From NCBI GenBank assembly GCA_020848515.1, contig JADLIA010000031.1, positions 1 to 57,119 of the forward strand: a stretch of DNA of 57,119 bases. The letters run 5' to 3'. The first letter of the stretch is position 1. Every line of letters begins with the position of its first letter. The notes beneath the pieces are model-generated. The model had not been told where the DNA came from. It made no database searches and was given only the letters and a program-made list of their open reading frames with translations. The position numbers and the translations under genes are program-made. This DNA comes from Rubrivivax sp. GTDB taxonomy: Bacteria; Pseudomonadota; Gammaproteobacteria; Burkholderiales; Burkholderiaceae_C. Shown here piece by piece: positions 1 to 14,005 of this stretch.

Positions 1-418
1 GCTGGGCGTACTCGAACTGGCGCACGCCGCCGTTGTCGAACTGCACCGTGACGCGGTAATGCTCGACCCGGTTGCGGTCCATGTTGCGCTCCAGCATGTT
101 GCCGATCAGTGCGCCGCCGATCACGCCCGCCACCGTGGCTGCCGTGCGGCCGCTGCCGCCACCCACTTGGCTGCCCGCCAGGCCACCCACGGCGCCGCCG
201 ATCACTGCGCCGGCCACACCCTGCGACTGGCCGCCGCGCACGTATTCGACATTCGTCACGCGGCCGAACTGCGAGTAGGCCTGGTTGCCCGGATAGCTGC
301 CCGGATAGCTGCCTGGGTAGTTGCCCTGCGGGTAGCCCCCGTGCTGCGCGCAGGCGGCCAGCGTCAGTGCGGCGGCGGCGGTGGCGAGCGAACGGACGAA
401 TCGTTGAGATAGATGCAT
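1..418 (-). CDS. Glycine-zipper outer-membrane lipoprotein (3' end cut by window edge)
   Basis: The reading frame opens at ATG 418 and runs off the left edge, so the C-terminus is missing. The first 20 or so residues form a lipoprotein signal (SLATAAAALTLAAC, a lipobox ending in Cys about residue 22). A Tyr/Gly/Pro-rich stretch with repeated GSYPG units follows, then a glycine-zipper membrane segment (GAVIGGAVGGLAGSQVGGG, then GVIGGALIGNMLE). This organisation is typical of the 17-kDa surface antigen / SlyB / YcfJ-like lipoproteins, which sit in the outer membrane and are often envelope-stress induced. The exact subfamily cannot be decided without the C-terminus. It is transcribed toward the window edge, away from dut. 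Confidence 0.8.
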   Translation of the reverse strand, partial: MHLSQRFVRSLATAAAALTLAACAQHGGYPQGNYPGSYPGSYPGNQAYSQFGRVTNVEYVRGGQSQGVAGAVIGGAVGGLAGSQVGGGSGRTAATVAGVIGGALIGNMLERNMDRNRVEHYRVTVQFDNGGVRQFEYAQ

Positions 419-523
419 GGTGGTACTCCTGGAAAAACATGCCCTGGCGCAGCGCGGTGAGTGCGGCACCAGACACCCTGGCATTCTGGCAGAGCGGTCA
501 CACCCGCGCCAACACGCCCGCCA

Positions 524-966
524 TCAACCGCGACCGGTCGAGCCGTAGCCGCCCGCACCCCGCTGCGATGCCTCGAAGGCGTCGACGATCTGAAAGCTGG
601 CCTGCACCACCGGAACGATGACCAGCTGGGCGATGCGCTCCATCGGCTCGATGGTGAAGGCGCTGGCGCTGCGGTTCCAGGCGCTGACCATCAGCTGGCC
701 CTGGTAGTCGCTGTCGATCAGTCCGACCAGGTTGCCCAGCACGATGCCGTGCTTGTGCCCGAGACCGGAGCGCGGCAGGATCAGCGCCGCGTAGCCGGGG
801 TCGGCCAGGTGAATCGCCATGCCCGTGGGCACCAGCTGCCAGGCGCCGGCCGCCAGGGTCAGCGGCGCGTCCAGGCAGGCACGCAGGTCCAGCCCGGCGC
901 TGCCCGGCGTGGCGTAGGCCGGCATCTGCGTGCGCAGACGCTGGTCGAGAATGCGGACGTCCAGCC

Positions 967-970
<4 letters not shown>
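524..970 (-). CDS. dut: dUTP diphosphatase (dUTPase)
   Basis: The 148-residue product hydrolyses dUTP to dUMP and PPi, keeping uracil out of DNA and feeding dTMP synthesis. The trimeric dUTPase motifs are visible in order: [12 protein letters not shown] near the N-terminus, [23 protein letters not shown] with the catalytic Asp, and the C-terminal arm motif [12 protein letters not shown] that closes over the active site. Length matches the family. The ATG at 970 overlaps the coaBC stop by four bases (ATGA), so the two are probably translationally coupled; coaBC-dut is a conserved pair. Confidence 0.97.
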
Positions 971-4815
<3,845 letters not shown>

Positions 4816-4818
4816 ACC

Positions 4819-5109
4819 ATGCCCGCCGGCTACATCATCGCCCTGGTCACCATCACCAACCCGCAACAGTACGAGGAATACAAGCGCTGGAGCAGCGAAG
4901 CCATGCGCGTGCACGGCGCTGAAATCTGCGTGCGCGGAGACCGGGTGGAGGTGCTGGAGGGCGACTGGCACCCGGGGCGCACGGTGATCCTGAAGTTCCC
5001 CAGCTTCGAGGCCGCCAAGGCCTTTCACGACTCACCCGAGTACAGCCGCGCGCGCGCCGCCCGCCAGGGCGCCGCCGTCATGCGCCTGCTCTGCGTCGAG
5101 GGCGTCTGA
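4819..5109 (+). CDS. DUF1330 family small protein
   Basis: The 96-residue protein has the DUF1330 fold pattern: GYIIALVTITNPQQYEEYKR at the start, a central CVRGDRVEVLEGDW and the VILKFPSFEAAKAFHDSPEY motif near the end. It belongs to the dimeric ferredoxin-like alpha/beta-barrel proteins, whose biochemical role is unknown. It sits three bases after kdsA and upstream of eno, a neighbourhood conserved in Burkholderiales by recollection. No signal peptide or catalytic motif is evident. Confidence 0.85.
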   Translation: MPAGYIIALVTITNPQQYEEYKRWSSEAMRVHGAEICVRGDRVEVLEGDWHPGRTVILKFPSFEAAKAFHDSPEYSRARAARQGAAVMRLLCVEGV

Positions 5110-5111
5110 TG

Positions 5112-5167
5112 CTATTAGTTTGATAGCTGCTGGCGCTTGCTGGTATTGCGCTAGAGCCCGATTTTTA
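5112..5167 (+). repeat. Two-stem palindromic repeat, family 1 (intergenic copy)
   Basis: GCTAT-N7-ATAGC forms stem 1, then TGCT, then GGCGC..GCGC forms stem 2, followed by an AGAGCCCGATTTTT tail. It lies between the DUF1330 gene and eno. It is one of the best-preserved copies and was used as a reference for the others. Confidence 0.85.
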
Positions 5168-5171
5168 TTGA

Positions 5172-6479
<1,308 letters not shown>

Positions 6480-6549
6480 TGCGGCGCGCTGCGGCACGTC
6501 GGCGGGTCGGCATGGCCTGCGTCCTGGCAGCGTGCCGGCGCGGTTCGGA

Positions 6550-6568
6550 GCTATACTAAAAAGATAGC
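6550..6568 (+). repeat. Partial family 1 repeat (stem 1 only)
   Basis: GCTAT and ATAGC are separated by nine A-rich bases between eno and ftsB. The second stem is not recognisable, so this is either a decayed copy or a chance hairpin. Confidence 0.4.
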
Positions 6569-6600
6569 AACGAATCCGCTTGCACCCTGCGCCTGCTGCC

Positions 6601-6879
6601 ATGACCTCCCGCGTCGTCCCGGCCATCCTGCTGCTCCTGCTGGTCGTCATCCACGCCCAGCTGTGGGTTGGGCGCGGCAGCCTGCCCAACGTGTCGGCGC
6701 TGCAACGCAAGCTGGATCAGCAACGCAGCGCCAACCAGCAGGCGCGGCTGGTCAACGAGCAGCTGGCGTCCGAGGTCGAAGACCTGCGCGCCGGGCTGGG
6801 CATGGTCGAGGAACGCGCCCGCATCGAGCTGGGCATGGTCAAGCCCAACGAAATCTTCGTGCAGGTGGCGCCGCGCTGA
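6601..6879 (+). CDS. ftsB: Cell division protein FtsB
   Basis: This short bitopic membrane protein (92 residues) joins FtsL and FtsQ in the divisome and links septal peptidoglycan synthesis to FtsN signals. The sequence shows one N-terminal transmembrane segment (VVPAILLLLLVVIHAQLWVG), then a coiled coil (LQRKLDQQRSANQQARLVNEQL) and the conserved ending ERARIELGMVKPNEIFVQV. ATG 6601 is preferred over an in-frame upstream start at 6580, because it puts the membrane segment close to the N-terminus as in the family. The location after eno is the standard context. Confidence 0.93.
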   Translation: MTSRVVPAILLLLLVVIHAQLWVGRGSLPNVSALQRKLDQQRSANQQARLVNEQLASEVEDLRAGLGMVEERARIELGMVKPNEIFVQVAPR

Positions 6880-6910
6880 CGATGAGCGCCTGCGGCCAGC
6901 GTGGCCAGGT

Positions 6911-7477
6911 TCAGTAGTCGGGCTGCCAATCGACCTTGATCTGCCGGGCCGGCAGGTCGACCTCGTCCACATAGGCGTCGACGAACGGGATCAGGCGCTC
7001 ACGCGCCTTGCCGGCCTCCTGGTGACCGACCACCAGCACCTGCTGCGTGCCGGTGGCCAGCAGGTCGCTCACCTGCCCCAGCACCAGGCCCTCACGGTTG
7101 ACCACGGTCAGGCCGATCAGATCGACCCAGTAGTACTCGCCTTCGGCCGGTGCCGGAAACGCCGAACGCGGAATGAAGATGCGTGCGCCCTTGAGGCCCA
7201 GGGCAGCGTCGCGGTCGGTGATGTCGGCCGCGCTGGCGACCACGGCATCGGTGTGGGCGCGCGCCTGGCGGATGTTCAGCGCCACGGCGCCGGGCCAGGC
7301 GGGCTTGGGCGCGCGCTCGGGTGGCAGCAGCCACCAGCGTTTGCAAGAAAAAAGCGCCTCGGGCGAGGCGCTGTAGGGCTGAACCTTGAACCAGCCCTGG
7401 ATGCCCCAGGCGTCCAGGATGCGGCCGACTTCGACCGCGTCCGCCGGCAGCTCGGCCGGCTCCAGCCCCGGGACCAT
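6911..7477 (-). CDS. rimM: Ribosome maturation factor RimM
   Basis: The 188-residue factor binds 30S ribosomal protein S19 and helps mature the 16S rRNA 3' domain. The N-terminal RimM domain has VEVGRILDAWGIQGWFKVQPYS. The C-terminal PRC-barrel part has EYYWVDLIGLTVVNREGLVLGQV, and the protein ends in RLIPFVDAYVDEVDLPARQIKVDW. Length fits the family. It is 15 bases downstream of rpsP in the usual rpsP-rimM order. The next usual genes (trmD, rplS) are not here: the convergent neighbour is ftsB, so the operon is split in this genome. Confidence 0.96.
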   Translation of the reverse strand: MVPGLEPAELPADAVEVGRILDAWGIQGWFKVQPYSASPEALFSCKRWWLLPPERAPKPAWPGAVALNIRQARAHTDAVVASAADITDRDAALGLKGARIFIPRSAFPAPAEGEYYWVDLIGLTVVNREGLVLGQVSDLLATGTQQVLVVGHQEAGKARERLIPFVDAYVDEVDLPARQIKVDWQPDY

Positions 7478-7491
7478 GCGGGCGGGCGCGC

Positions 7492-7752
7492 TCAGGCGGC
7501 GGCCACAGCGGCCTTGGCGGCCTGCTTGATCAGGCGCTGCACCGTGAGCGACGGCTGCGCGCCGACGCCCAGCCAGTGCGTCAGGCGATCCTGGGCGATG
7601 CGCAGGCCCTCTTCACCCTGGGCGGCGCCGGGGTTGTAGAAACCGATGCGCTCGATGAAGCTGCCGTCGCGGCGCGCGCGCTTGTCGGCAACCACGATGC
7701 TGTAGAAGGGACGGGCCTTGGCGCCGCCGCGCGAGAGACGAATAACGACCAT
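7492..7752 (-). CDS. rpsP: 30S ribosomal protein S16
   Basis: The 86-residue product starts [41 protein letters not shown], an exact S16 pattern, and ends in an Ala/Lys-rich tail. It is a small-subunit assembly protein. ATG 7752 is the normal S16 start; longer in-frame extensions are GC-rich read-through. The leader from the putative promoter at 7890 is about 130 bases. Confidence 0.97.
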   Translation of the reverse strand: MVVIRLSRGGAKARPFYSIVVADKRARRDGSFIERIGFYNPGAAQGEEGLRIAQDRLTHWLGVGAQPSLTVQRLIKQAAKAAVAAA

Positions 7753-7889
7753 GTTGAACTGAAATCCTGTGGGTGGTGGCTCGGGCCTCGGCGCTTCAGG
7801 TTGGGGCAAAAGCGCGCAAGGCCCAGGTTCTTCCGGTGCTGAGACACGCGACATGGCCACCCGGCCAGCGACACACCGAAGAGCCTATG

Positions 7890-7895
7890 ATTATA
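7890..7895 (-). promoter_or_regulatory. -10 box (TATAAT) for rpsP-rimM
   Basis: A perfect minus-strand TATAAT occurs in a GC-rich context 138 bases before the rpsP start. It lies inside GCTATAATCATAGGC, which resembles stem 1 of the family 1 repeats. No clear -35 box was seen. Confidence 0.5.
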
Positions 7896-8005
7896 GCGGC
7901 TGCCGCCGCTGCGCCCTGCCCCCCGAGGCCGGCCGCCGCCGGCGGCGCCCAGAAACCCCGGCCCGCACGGCGCGGGCGCCCGTCCGACACCGTTTGCCGA
8001 ACCGC

Positions 8006-8452
8006 ATGAAAAACAAGACCCTGGCCACCTGGCTGGCCTTTCTCGGCGGCCCCCTGGGCCTGCACCGCTTCTATCTGAGGGGCTTTGGCGACCTGCTGGG
8101 CTGGTTGCTGCCGATCCCGACCGCGCTCGGCCTGTACGGCATCGAGCGCGTGCAGCAGTTCGGCCAGGACGACCCTCTGAGCTGGCTGCTGATCCCGCTG
8201 CTGGGCTTCACCATCTCGGCCTGCGCGCTGACCGCCATCGTCTACGGCCTGATGAGCGCCGAGCACTGGAACGCCCGCTTCAACCCCCAGGCCGACCCGC
8301 AGGCCGCGCCCGGCCAGACCCATTGGGGCACGGTGTTCGGCATCTCGGTGGCGCTGCTGATCGGCGCCGGTGTGCTGATGGCGTCGCTGGCGTTCAGCTT
8401 TCAGCGCTATTTCGAGTACCAGATCGAGGAAGCGCGCAAGATCTCGCAGTAG
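8006..8452 (+). CDS. TM2 domain-containing membrane protein
   Basis: The 148-residue protein begins with a TM2 domain: KNKTLATWLAFLGGPLGLHRFYLRGFGDLLGWLLP carries the GxxGxHRFY turn between two membrane helices. A second hydrophobic pair follows (LSWLLIPLLGFTISACALTAIVYGLM and FGISVALLIGAGVLMASLAF), so about four membrane spans in all. TM2 proteins are widespread and of unknown function. The gene is divergent from rpsP and followed by a family 1 repeat. The start is the first ATG that leaves the TM2 domain intact. Confidence 0.85.
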   Translation: MKNKTLATWLAFLGGPLGLHRFYLRGFGDLLGWLLPIPTALGLYGIERVQQFGQDDPLSWLLIPLLGFTISACALTAIVYGLMSAEHWNARFNPQADPQAAPGQTHWGTVFGISVALLIGAGVLMASLAFSFQRYFEYQIEEARKISQ

Positions 8453-8466
8453 CGCGTGAAGCGAAC

Positions 8467-8522
8467 AATCAGGCGCTCAATAGCGCCCAGACTGCGCCAC
8501 CAGCTATTGAACACATAGCGCG
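8467..8522 (-). repeat. Family 1 palindromic repeat between TM2 gene and pit
   Basis: Read on the minus strand it gives GCTATGTGTTCAATAGC, then TGGT, then GGCGC..GCGC and a GAGCGCCTGATT tail. It sits in the convergent space between the TM2 gene and pit and abuts the pit stop, so it may act as a bidirectional hairpin there. Confidence 0.75.
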
Positions 8523-8523
8523 T

Positions 8524-9534
8524 TCAGAACAGCAGCAGGCTCAGCCAGTAGGCCAGCGCCGCCACCAGCGCGCTGGCCGGTATGGTCAGCACCCAGGCCC
8601 AGACGATGTTGCCGGCCACGCCCCAGCGCACCGCGCTGGCGCGCTGCGTGGAGCCGACCCCCACGATGGCGCCGGTGATGGTGTGCGTGGTCGACACCGG
8701 GATGCCCAGCCCGGTGGCGATGAACAGGGTCAGCGCCCCGCCCGATTCGGCGCAAAAGCCCCCGACCGGCTTGAGCTTGGTGATCTTCTGCCCCATGGTC
8801 TTGACGATGCGCCAGCCACCGAACATGGTGCCGGCAGCGATGGCGGCGTAGCAGCTCACGATGGACCACAGCGGCGGGCTGGATTCACCGGCGCCGGCAT
8901 AGCCGGTGGCGATCAGCAGCATCCAGATGATGCCGATGGTCTTCTGGGCGTCGTTGCCGCCGTGGCCCAGGCTGTAGGCGCCGGCGCTCAGCAGCTGCAG
9001 GCTGCGAAACCATTTGTCGACCCGCCCCGGCCGCACACGCCGGAACACCCAGGCCACCGCCACCATCATGGCCGAGCCCAGCAGGTAGCCCAGCAGCGGT
9101 GACACGAAGATGAAGGCCACCGTCTTGAGCACCCCGGCCATCACCAGCGGGCCGGTGCCGGCCTTGGCCACGGTGGCGCCGACGATGCCACCGATCAGCG
9201 CGTGCGAGGAACTGCTGGGGATGCCGTAGTACCAGGTCAGCACGTTCCAGCTGATGGCCCCCACCAGGGCGCCGAACACCACGTGGGTGTCCACCACCCC
9301 CGGCTGCACGATGCCCTTGCCCACGGTGGCGGCCACGCTGAGGTGGAAGATGAAGATGGCGATGAAGTTGAAGAAGGCGGCAAACACCACCGCCTGGGTG
9401 GGCTTGAGCACGCCGGTCGAGACCACCGTGGCGATCGAGTTGGCGGCGTCATGAAAGCCGTTCATGAAGTCGAACACGATCGCCAGCGCGACCAGCAGCA
9501 CGACGACCCAGAGCGCGGCCTGCACCGTTTCCAT
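8524..9534 (-). CDS. pit: Inorganic phosphate transporter, PiT family
   Basis: The 336-residue polytopic inner-membrane protein takes up phosphate (as metal-phosphate) with protons. Two PiT signature repeats are present: FDFMNGFHDAANSIATVVSTG near the N-terminus and GHGGNDAQKTIGIIWMLL in the second half. Each is followed by hydrophobic helices and by the SSSSHALIGGIVGA and STTHTITGAIVG segments. Length is shorter than E. coli PitA but normal for the short PiT group that pairs with DUF47. It lies 15 bases after its DUF47 partner, and the two are probably one operon. Confidence 0.95.
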   Translation of the reverse strand: METVQAALWVVVLLVALAIVFDFMNGFHDAANSIATVVSTGVLKPTQAVVFAAFFNFIAIFIFHLSVAATVGKGIVQPGVVDTHVVFGALVGAISWNVLTWYYGIPSSSSHALIGGIVGATVAKAGTGPLVMAGVLKTVAFIFVSPLLGYLLGSAMMVAVAWVFRRVRPGRVDKWFRSLQLLSAGAYSLGHGGNDAQKTIGIIWMLLIATGYAGAGESSPPLWSIVSCYAAIAAGTMFGGWRIVKTMGQKITKLKPVGGFCAESGGALTLFIATGLGIPVSTTHTITGAIVGVGSTQRASAVRWGVAGNIVWAWVLTIPASALVAALAYWLSLLLF

Positions 9535-9549
9535 GGCTGCGCGCTCGGC

Positions 9550-10197
9550 TCAGGAGTTTTCGAGGACGATGCCCTCGATCTGGTTGGCCACGTCCTCGCA
9601 CTTGTCGGTGATGGTCTCCAGCAGTTCGTAGATGGCCTTGAGCTTGATGACCTCGCGCACGTCCGGCTCTTCACGGAACAGCTTGCTCATGGCGCTGCGC
9701 ATGACGCGGTCGGCATCGGATTCGAGGCGGTCGATTTCCTCGCAGGTCTTGAGCGTGGCCTCGGCCGTGGTGGGCTCGGCGATCTTGCCCAGCAGGCGCA
9801 CCGCGGCCTGCACGCGCTGGCAGCACTTGACCGACAGCTCGGTCAGGCGCACGATTTCCTCGGTCATGTGATGGATGTCGTACAGCGCCATCGTCTCGGC
9901 CGAGTCCTGCAGCAGGTCGGCCACGTCGTCCATGAGGTTGATCAGGCCGTGGATCTGCTCGCGGTCGATCGGGGTGATGAAGGTGGTGTGGATGAGGCGG
10001 TTGACCTCTTCGGTCACGCGGTCGGCGGCGCGCTCGGCGTTGTCCACGTCCCTGGCGTATTTTTCGCGCTGTCCCAGGTCGCCGTAGTGCGCCACCAGCA
10101 GCGAAAAGGCATTGGCGGCTTCGACGATGCGGTCGGCGTGCTGGTTGAACAGCTCAAAAAAATTGCCCTCCTTGGGCAACAGCTTGCTGAGCAGCAT
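9550..10197 (-). CDS. DUF47 family phosphate-transport accessory protein
   Basis: The 215-residue, all-helical PhoU-like protein contains FELFNQHADRIVEAANAF, ERAADRVTEEVNRLIHTTFITPIDREQI and MDDVADLLQDSAETMALY. The FITPIDREDI-type segment is the DUF47 hallmark. These proteins are almost always encoded next to PiT transporters and are thought to modulate them; the mechanism is unsettled. Start ATG 10197 (MLLSKLLPKEGNFF) matches family N-termini. It is first in the DUF47-pit pair. Confidence 0.93.
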   Translation of the reverse strand: MLLSKLLPKEGNFFELFNQHADRIVEAANAFSLLVAHYGDLGQREKYARDVDNAERAADRVTEEVNRLIHTTFITPIDREQIHGLINLMDDVADLLQDSAETMALYDIHHMTEEIVRLTELSVKCCQRVQAAVRLLGKIAEPTTAEATLKTCEEIDRLESDADRVMRSAMSKLFREEPDVREVIKLKAIYELLETITDKCEDVANQIEGIVLENS

Positions 10198-10388
10198 GAG
10201 GGATAACCTTGCTTCAGTAAATCGAAAGTCTGCGGACCACTGGATCGCAGCGCCCACGACGATCCGGTGAGTTTAACCACCCCGATCGCGGCGCTGGCTG
10301 ACACACGTGGCAAATCAACCACTGCCCCACCGCTGAGACGCCGTGGCACCGCCGGGCGGTCGGCCGCACCCGGTGTCGCGTTCGAAAA

Positions 10389-10445
10389 GCTACAATAATC
10401 ATAGCTGCTGGCGCAGTATTGATGTGCGCTGGAGCCCGATTTGGC
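10389..10445 (+). repeat. Family 1 palindromic repeat upstream of DUF47 / downstream of folK
   Basis: It reads GCTAC-N7-ATAGC, then TGCT, GGCGC..GCGC and a TGGAGCCCGATTTGG tail. It lies in a 276-base gap that otherwise contains no gene, only the presumed DUF47 promoter region. Confidence 0.85.
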
Positions 10446-10473
10446 TCCGAATCCGGCATGGACCGCCCAGGGC

Positions 10474-10968
10474 TCATGCGCCCTCCAGGCGTTCGATGCC
10501 CTGCCCGGCCACGGCCGCCAGCGCCGCTGGCGTGACCAGCTGCGGCGCAATCTCGGCCAGCGGACGCAGCACGAAGGCGCGCTGCAGCATGCGCGGGTGC
10601 GGCACGCACAGCGCAGCGCTGTCGATGCGGCCGTCGCCATAGCGCAGCAGGTCCAGGTCCAGCGTGCGCGGCGCGTGGCGATACGGCCGCTGGCGGCCGG
10701 CCGCCTGCTCCAGCCGCTGCAACCCGGCCAGCAGCTCGGGCGCCGACAGGCCGGTGCGCAGCGCCACCACGGCGTTGACGTAGTCCGGCCCGCCGGCGTC
10801 CACCGGCGCGCTGCGGTACAGGCTGGAGCGCGCCTGCAGCTGCGTGTCCGGCAGCCGCGCCAGCGCCTCGATGGCGGCGCGCACGCTGGCGGCCGCGTCG
10901 CCCAGGTTGGCGCCCAGCGCCACATAGGCCAGCACCGGCGCGCGCAGATGGGACAGCGGCTGCGTCAC
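10474..10968 (-). CDS. folK: 2-amino-4-hydroxy-6-hydroxymethyldihydropteridine diphosphokinase
   Basis: The 164-residue HPPK transfers pyrophosphate from ATP to the pterin in folate synthesis. Family motifs are [11 protein letters not shown] near the N-terminus, [20 protein letters not shown], the Mg/ATP segment [12 protein letters not shown] and [20 protein letters not shown]. No ATG is available. GTG 10968 overlaps the pcnB stop (GTGA), which fits the four-base coupling seen at many junctions here. pcnB-folK is the normal pairing. Confidence 0.94.
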   Translation of the reverse strand: MTQPLSHLRAPVLAYVALGANLGDAAASVRAAIEALARLPDTQLQARSSLYRSAPVDAGGPDYVNAVVALRTGLSAPELLAGLQRLEQAAGRQRPYRHAPRTLDLDLLRYGDGRIDSAALCVPHPRMLQRAFVLRPLAEIAPQLVTPAALAAVAGQGIERLEGA

Positions 10969-12515
10969 GGCTGGGCCGGCGGCGGGCCGGCGTCGGGCGC
11001 CGATCCGCCCGCGCCGGCAGGCTTGCGACGGCGCCGCCGGCGCTTCTTGGCCGGGGTGGCGGCGGCGTCGGGGGCGGGCGCGGGTGGCGCCGTCTCCAGC
11101 GTGCCCGCCGGCACCCGGTGCACGCGCGGCGCCTGGCGTTTGCTGCGCTGCTGCTCGGCACGCAGCTCGGTCATCATGCTTTCGCGCTCGCCGTCGTCGG
11201 CCAGGCTGAACTGCTGCCACCAGTCGGCCAGCTCCTCGCTCACCTCGCCCACGTCGGCGCGCAGGCGCATGAAGTCGAAGCCGGCGCGAAAGCGCGGCTG
11301 CTCGACCAGACTGAACGGCGTCTGGCCGCTGCGCTTTTCAAAGCGCGGCTGCATCATCCAGATTTCACGCATGTCGGCGCCCAGCTTGCCGCGCCCGGAC
11401 ACGTCACCGACGCGGGCGTCGAACACCTCGTCGATGGCGTCCTGCAGCGCCGGGAACGGGTGTTCCTGGCGCGCCAGCCGCGCGTTCCAGCCCGCCAGCA
11501 CGTCCTGCCACAGCACGCAGGCCAGCAAGAACGAGGGCGCCACCGGTTTGCCTTCGCCCACGCGCCGGTCGGTGTCTTGCAGCGCCGCCTTCACGAAGGG
11601 CTGGTCGGCGCGCTCGACCACCACGTCCAGCAGCGGGTAGATGCCGCGCGCCAGCCCCAGCTTGCGCAGCTGCTCGACGCTGGCCAGCGCGTGGCCGGTC
11701 TGCAGGAGCTTGAGCATTTCGTCGAACAGGCGGCTTTGCGGCACCTCGGCCAGCAGCGGCAGGACTTCGACCAGCGGGCGGGCGGTCTTGGGTTCGATAC
11801 GAAAGCCCAGCGCCGCCAGCTTGGCGCCAAAGCGCACGGCGCGGATGGCGCGCACCGGGTCTTCGCGGTAGCGCGTGGCGGGATCGCCGATCATGCGCAG
11901 CAGCTTCTTGTGCGCGTCGGCGATGCCGCCGTGGTAGTCCACCACCACGCGCGCCTGCGGGTCGTAGTACATGGCGTTAACGGTGAAGTCGCGCCGCGCC
12001 GCGTCTTCGTCCTGGCTGCCCCAGACGTTGTCGCGCAGCACCCGCCCGCTGGCGTCTACCGCGTGCTTCATGCCGGCCAGCTGGCCCTTGGCGGTGCGTT
12101 CGTTGCCGCGGATGGCCTCGGCGGTGGCGTTGTCCACGTAGGCGCGGAAGGTGGACACCTCGATCACCTCGTGCTCGCGCCCGCGGCCGAACACCACGTG
12201 CACGATGCGAAAGCGGCGCCCGATGATGAAGGCGCGCCGGAACAGCTGCTTGACCTGCTCCGGCGTGGCGTTGGTGGCGACGTCGAAGTCCTTGGGCTTG
12301 AGCCCCAGCAGCAAATCGCGCACGGCGCCGCCGACGATGTAGGCCTCGTAGCCGGCTTCCTTGAGCGTGCGCACCACGCCGGCGGCACGCTCGTCCACCA
12401 GCGCCGGGTTGATGCCGTGGCCCTCGGGGCCGATTTCGACCCGCTTGCCGCGCCGCTTGCGCGCGTTGCCTCCGGTGGCGCTGTCGATCAGCTTGTGGAT
12501 CAGTTGCTTGATCAT
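10965..12515 (-). CDS. pcnB: Poly(A) polymerase I
   Basis: The 516-residue class II nucleotidyltransferase adds 3' poly(A) tails that mark RNA for decay. The nucleotidyl-transfer head has [30 protein letters not shown] (the DxD metal ligands) and [12 protein letters not shown]. The RNA-binding neck follows with [23 protein letters not shown]. The C-terminus carries a Lys/Arg block (KKRRRRRRK) and a Pro/Gly/Ala-rich tail, typical of PcnB rather than the CCA-adding enzyme. ATG 12515 overlaps the upstream HAD stop by four bases. Confidence 0.95.
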   Translation of the reverse strand: MIKQLIHKLIDSATGGNARKRRGKRVEIGPEGHGINPALVDERAAGVVRTLKEAGYEAYIVGGAVRDLLLGLKPKDFDVATNATPEQVKQLFRRAFIIGRRFRIVHVVFGRGREHEVIEVSTFRAYVDNATAEAIRGNERTAKGQLAGMKHAVDASGRVLRDNVWGSQDEDAARRDFTVNAMYYDPQARVVVDYHGGIADAHKKLLRMIGDPATRYREDPVRAIRAVRFGAKLAALGFRIEPKTARPLVEVLPLLAEVPQSRLFDEMLKLLQTGHALASVEQLRKLGLARGIYPLLDVVVERADQPFVKAALQDTDRRVGEGKPVAPSFLLACVLWQDVLAGWNARLARQEHPFPALQDAIDEVFDARVGDVSGRGKLGADMREIWMMQPRFEKRSGQTPFSLVEQPRFRAGFDFMRLRADVGEVSEELADWWQQFSLADDGERESMMTELRAEQQRSKRQAPRVHRVPAGTLETAPPAPAPDAAATPAKKRRRRRRKPAGAGGSAPDAGPPPAQP

Positions 12516-13189
12516 GTGTCTTCCTTGAACAGCTCCAGCACGCGCCAGCCGCGCTCGCTGGCGATGGCGCGCAGCGCGTCGTCCGGGTTGGTGGCCACCG
12601 GCTGCTGCGCCTTTTCCAGCAGCGGCAGGTCGTTGCGCGAGTCGGAATAGAAGGTGATGTCGACGTCGCTCCAATCGTGCCCGCGGGCGCGCAGCCAGTC
12701 GGCCACGCGCGCCACCTTGCCTTCGCGAAACGAGGGGGTGCCGGCGATTTCGCCGGTGATCCAGCCGGCGCCATCGCGCACCAGCTCGATGGCGATCAGC
12801 TCGTCGATGCCGAACGCCTGGGCGATCGGGCGTGTGACGAATTCGTTGGTCGCCGTCACCATCAGCAGGCCATGCCCGGCCTGGCGGTGCGCCTCGACCA
12901 GCGCGCGGGCCTGCGGGCGCAGCGCCGGGCCCACCACCTCGCGCATGAAGCGCGCATGCGCCCGGGCCGCCTGCTCGGGGCCCTGGCGGCGCACCGCTTC
13001 GGTGGCAAAGCGCACGTACTCGCGCACGTCCAGCGTGCCGGCCTGGTAGCGGGCATAGAACTCGTCGTTGCGGCGCTGGAAGTCGACCGGATCGGTCCAG
13101 CCGATGCGGGTGGTGAACTCGCCCCAGGCGTAGTCCGAATCGATCGGCAGCAGCGTGTGGTCGAGGTCGAACAGGGCGAGTTTGAGCAT
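12512..13189 (-). CDS. HAD-IB family hydrolase (SerB-like phosphatase)
   Basis: The 225-residue cytosolic phosphatase has HAD motif I FDLDHTLLPIDSD (nucleophile Asp near residue 8), motif II MVTATNEF and motif III FREGKVARV, with motif IV YSDSRNDLPLLE. The helical cap between residues 20 and 90 is of the subclass IB kind shared with phosphoserine phosphatase and CicA. The substrate is unknown. The order hda-HAD-pcnB-folK is conserved in Burkholderiales by recollection, which argues for a housekeeping role. Confidence 0.9.
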   Translation of the reverse strand: MLKLALFDLDHTLLPIDSDYAWGEFTTRIGWTDPVDFQRRNDEFYARYQAGTLDVREYVRFATEAVRRQGPEQAARAHARFMREVVGPALRPQARALVEAHRQAGHGLLMVTATNEFVTRPIAQAFGIDELIAIELVRDGAGWITGEIAGTPSFREGKVARVADWLRARGHDWSDVDITFYSDSRNDLPLLEKAQQPVATNPDDALRAIASERGWRVLELFKEDT

Positions 13190-13228
13190 CGAATCAGTGG
13201 TTGGTGCAGGCGGACAGGGCGCCGCCTG

Positions 13229-13915
13229 CTATTCATTTTCCAGCATCGCCTTGACCAGCGGAATGGTGATGGCGCGCTGGGCCTGCAGGGCGTAGCGGTC
13301 GAGCTGGTCGAGCAGTTGCATCAGGCTGCCCAGATCGCGTGCAAAGCGCCGCAGCACGAAGTCCATCACCTCGTCGGACAGGAACACGCCGCGCGCGTCG
13401 GCGGCCTGGCGCAGCGCGGCGCGCAGCTCCGGCTCGGGCAGCGGGTGCAGCTCGAACACATGGCCCCAGCCGAGCCGGCTGCGCAGGTCCTCGCGCAGCG
13501 GCAGGTCGGCCGGTGGCACGCCGCCGGCCGCCAGCACGGCGCGCGGCCGACCGCTGGGCGGCGTGATCGCGTTGACGAACCAGTTGAAGGCGGTGTGCTG
13601 CAGCTCGGCGCCGTACCGCTGCACGTCGTCCATCAGCACGGCATCCCAGGCCTCGTCGAAGGGCAGGCGCGGCGGAGTTTCGGGGTCCAGCCAGCCGACC
13701 CGCGCGCCCTGCTCGGCCAGCGCCTGGCGCGCCGCGCGCAGCAAGTGGGTCTTGCCACTGCCGGGCGGGCCCCACAGGTAGGTCGGCACCGGCGAGCGCG
13801 TGGCGCCACCCGTCCACAGCCGCAGGTGCTGCACGGCGGCGGCGTTGGCGCCGGCCAGAAAGCCGCTCAGGGTGGGTTCGGGCGCCAGCCCGATGTCCAG
13901 GGCGATCTGCCTCAT
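13229..13915 (-). CDS. hda: DnaA regulatory inactivator Hda
   Basis: The 228-residue AAA+ protein is homologous to the DnaA central domain. With the DNA-loaded beta clamp, Hda stimulates ATP hydrolysis by DnaA and blocks re-initiation. The Walker A motif is LWGPPGSGKTHLLRA, the Walker B-like segment is DAVLMDDVQRY, and the sensor region lies in LRSRLGWGHVFELHPL. The N-terminal MRQIALDIGLAPEPTL carries a short clamp-binding-like segment. A complete DnaA domain IV is absent, which distinguishes it from DnaA. It is divergent from purM. Confidence 0.9.
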   Translation of the reverse strand: MRQIALDIGLAPEPTLSGFLAGANAAAVQHLRLWTGGATRSPVPTYLWGPPGSGKTHLLRAARQALAEQGARVGWLDPETPPRLPFDEAWDAVLMDDVQRYGAELQHTAFNWFVNAITPPSGRPRAVLAAGGVPPADLPLREDLRSRLGWGHVFELHPLPEPELRAALRQAADARGVFLSDEVMDFVLRRFARDLGSLMQLLDQLDRYALQAQRAITIPLVKAMLENE

Positions 13916-14005
13916 CGGACGCCAGGGGCGAAAAACGGCATGAACAGGGGGTGCATGAAGCCGGAAACAGGCGGGGCGCGGTCGGGGGCACGGGGGTGCA
14001 GCGCC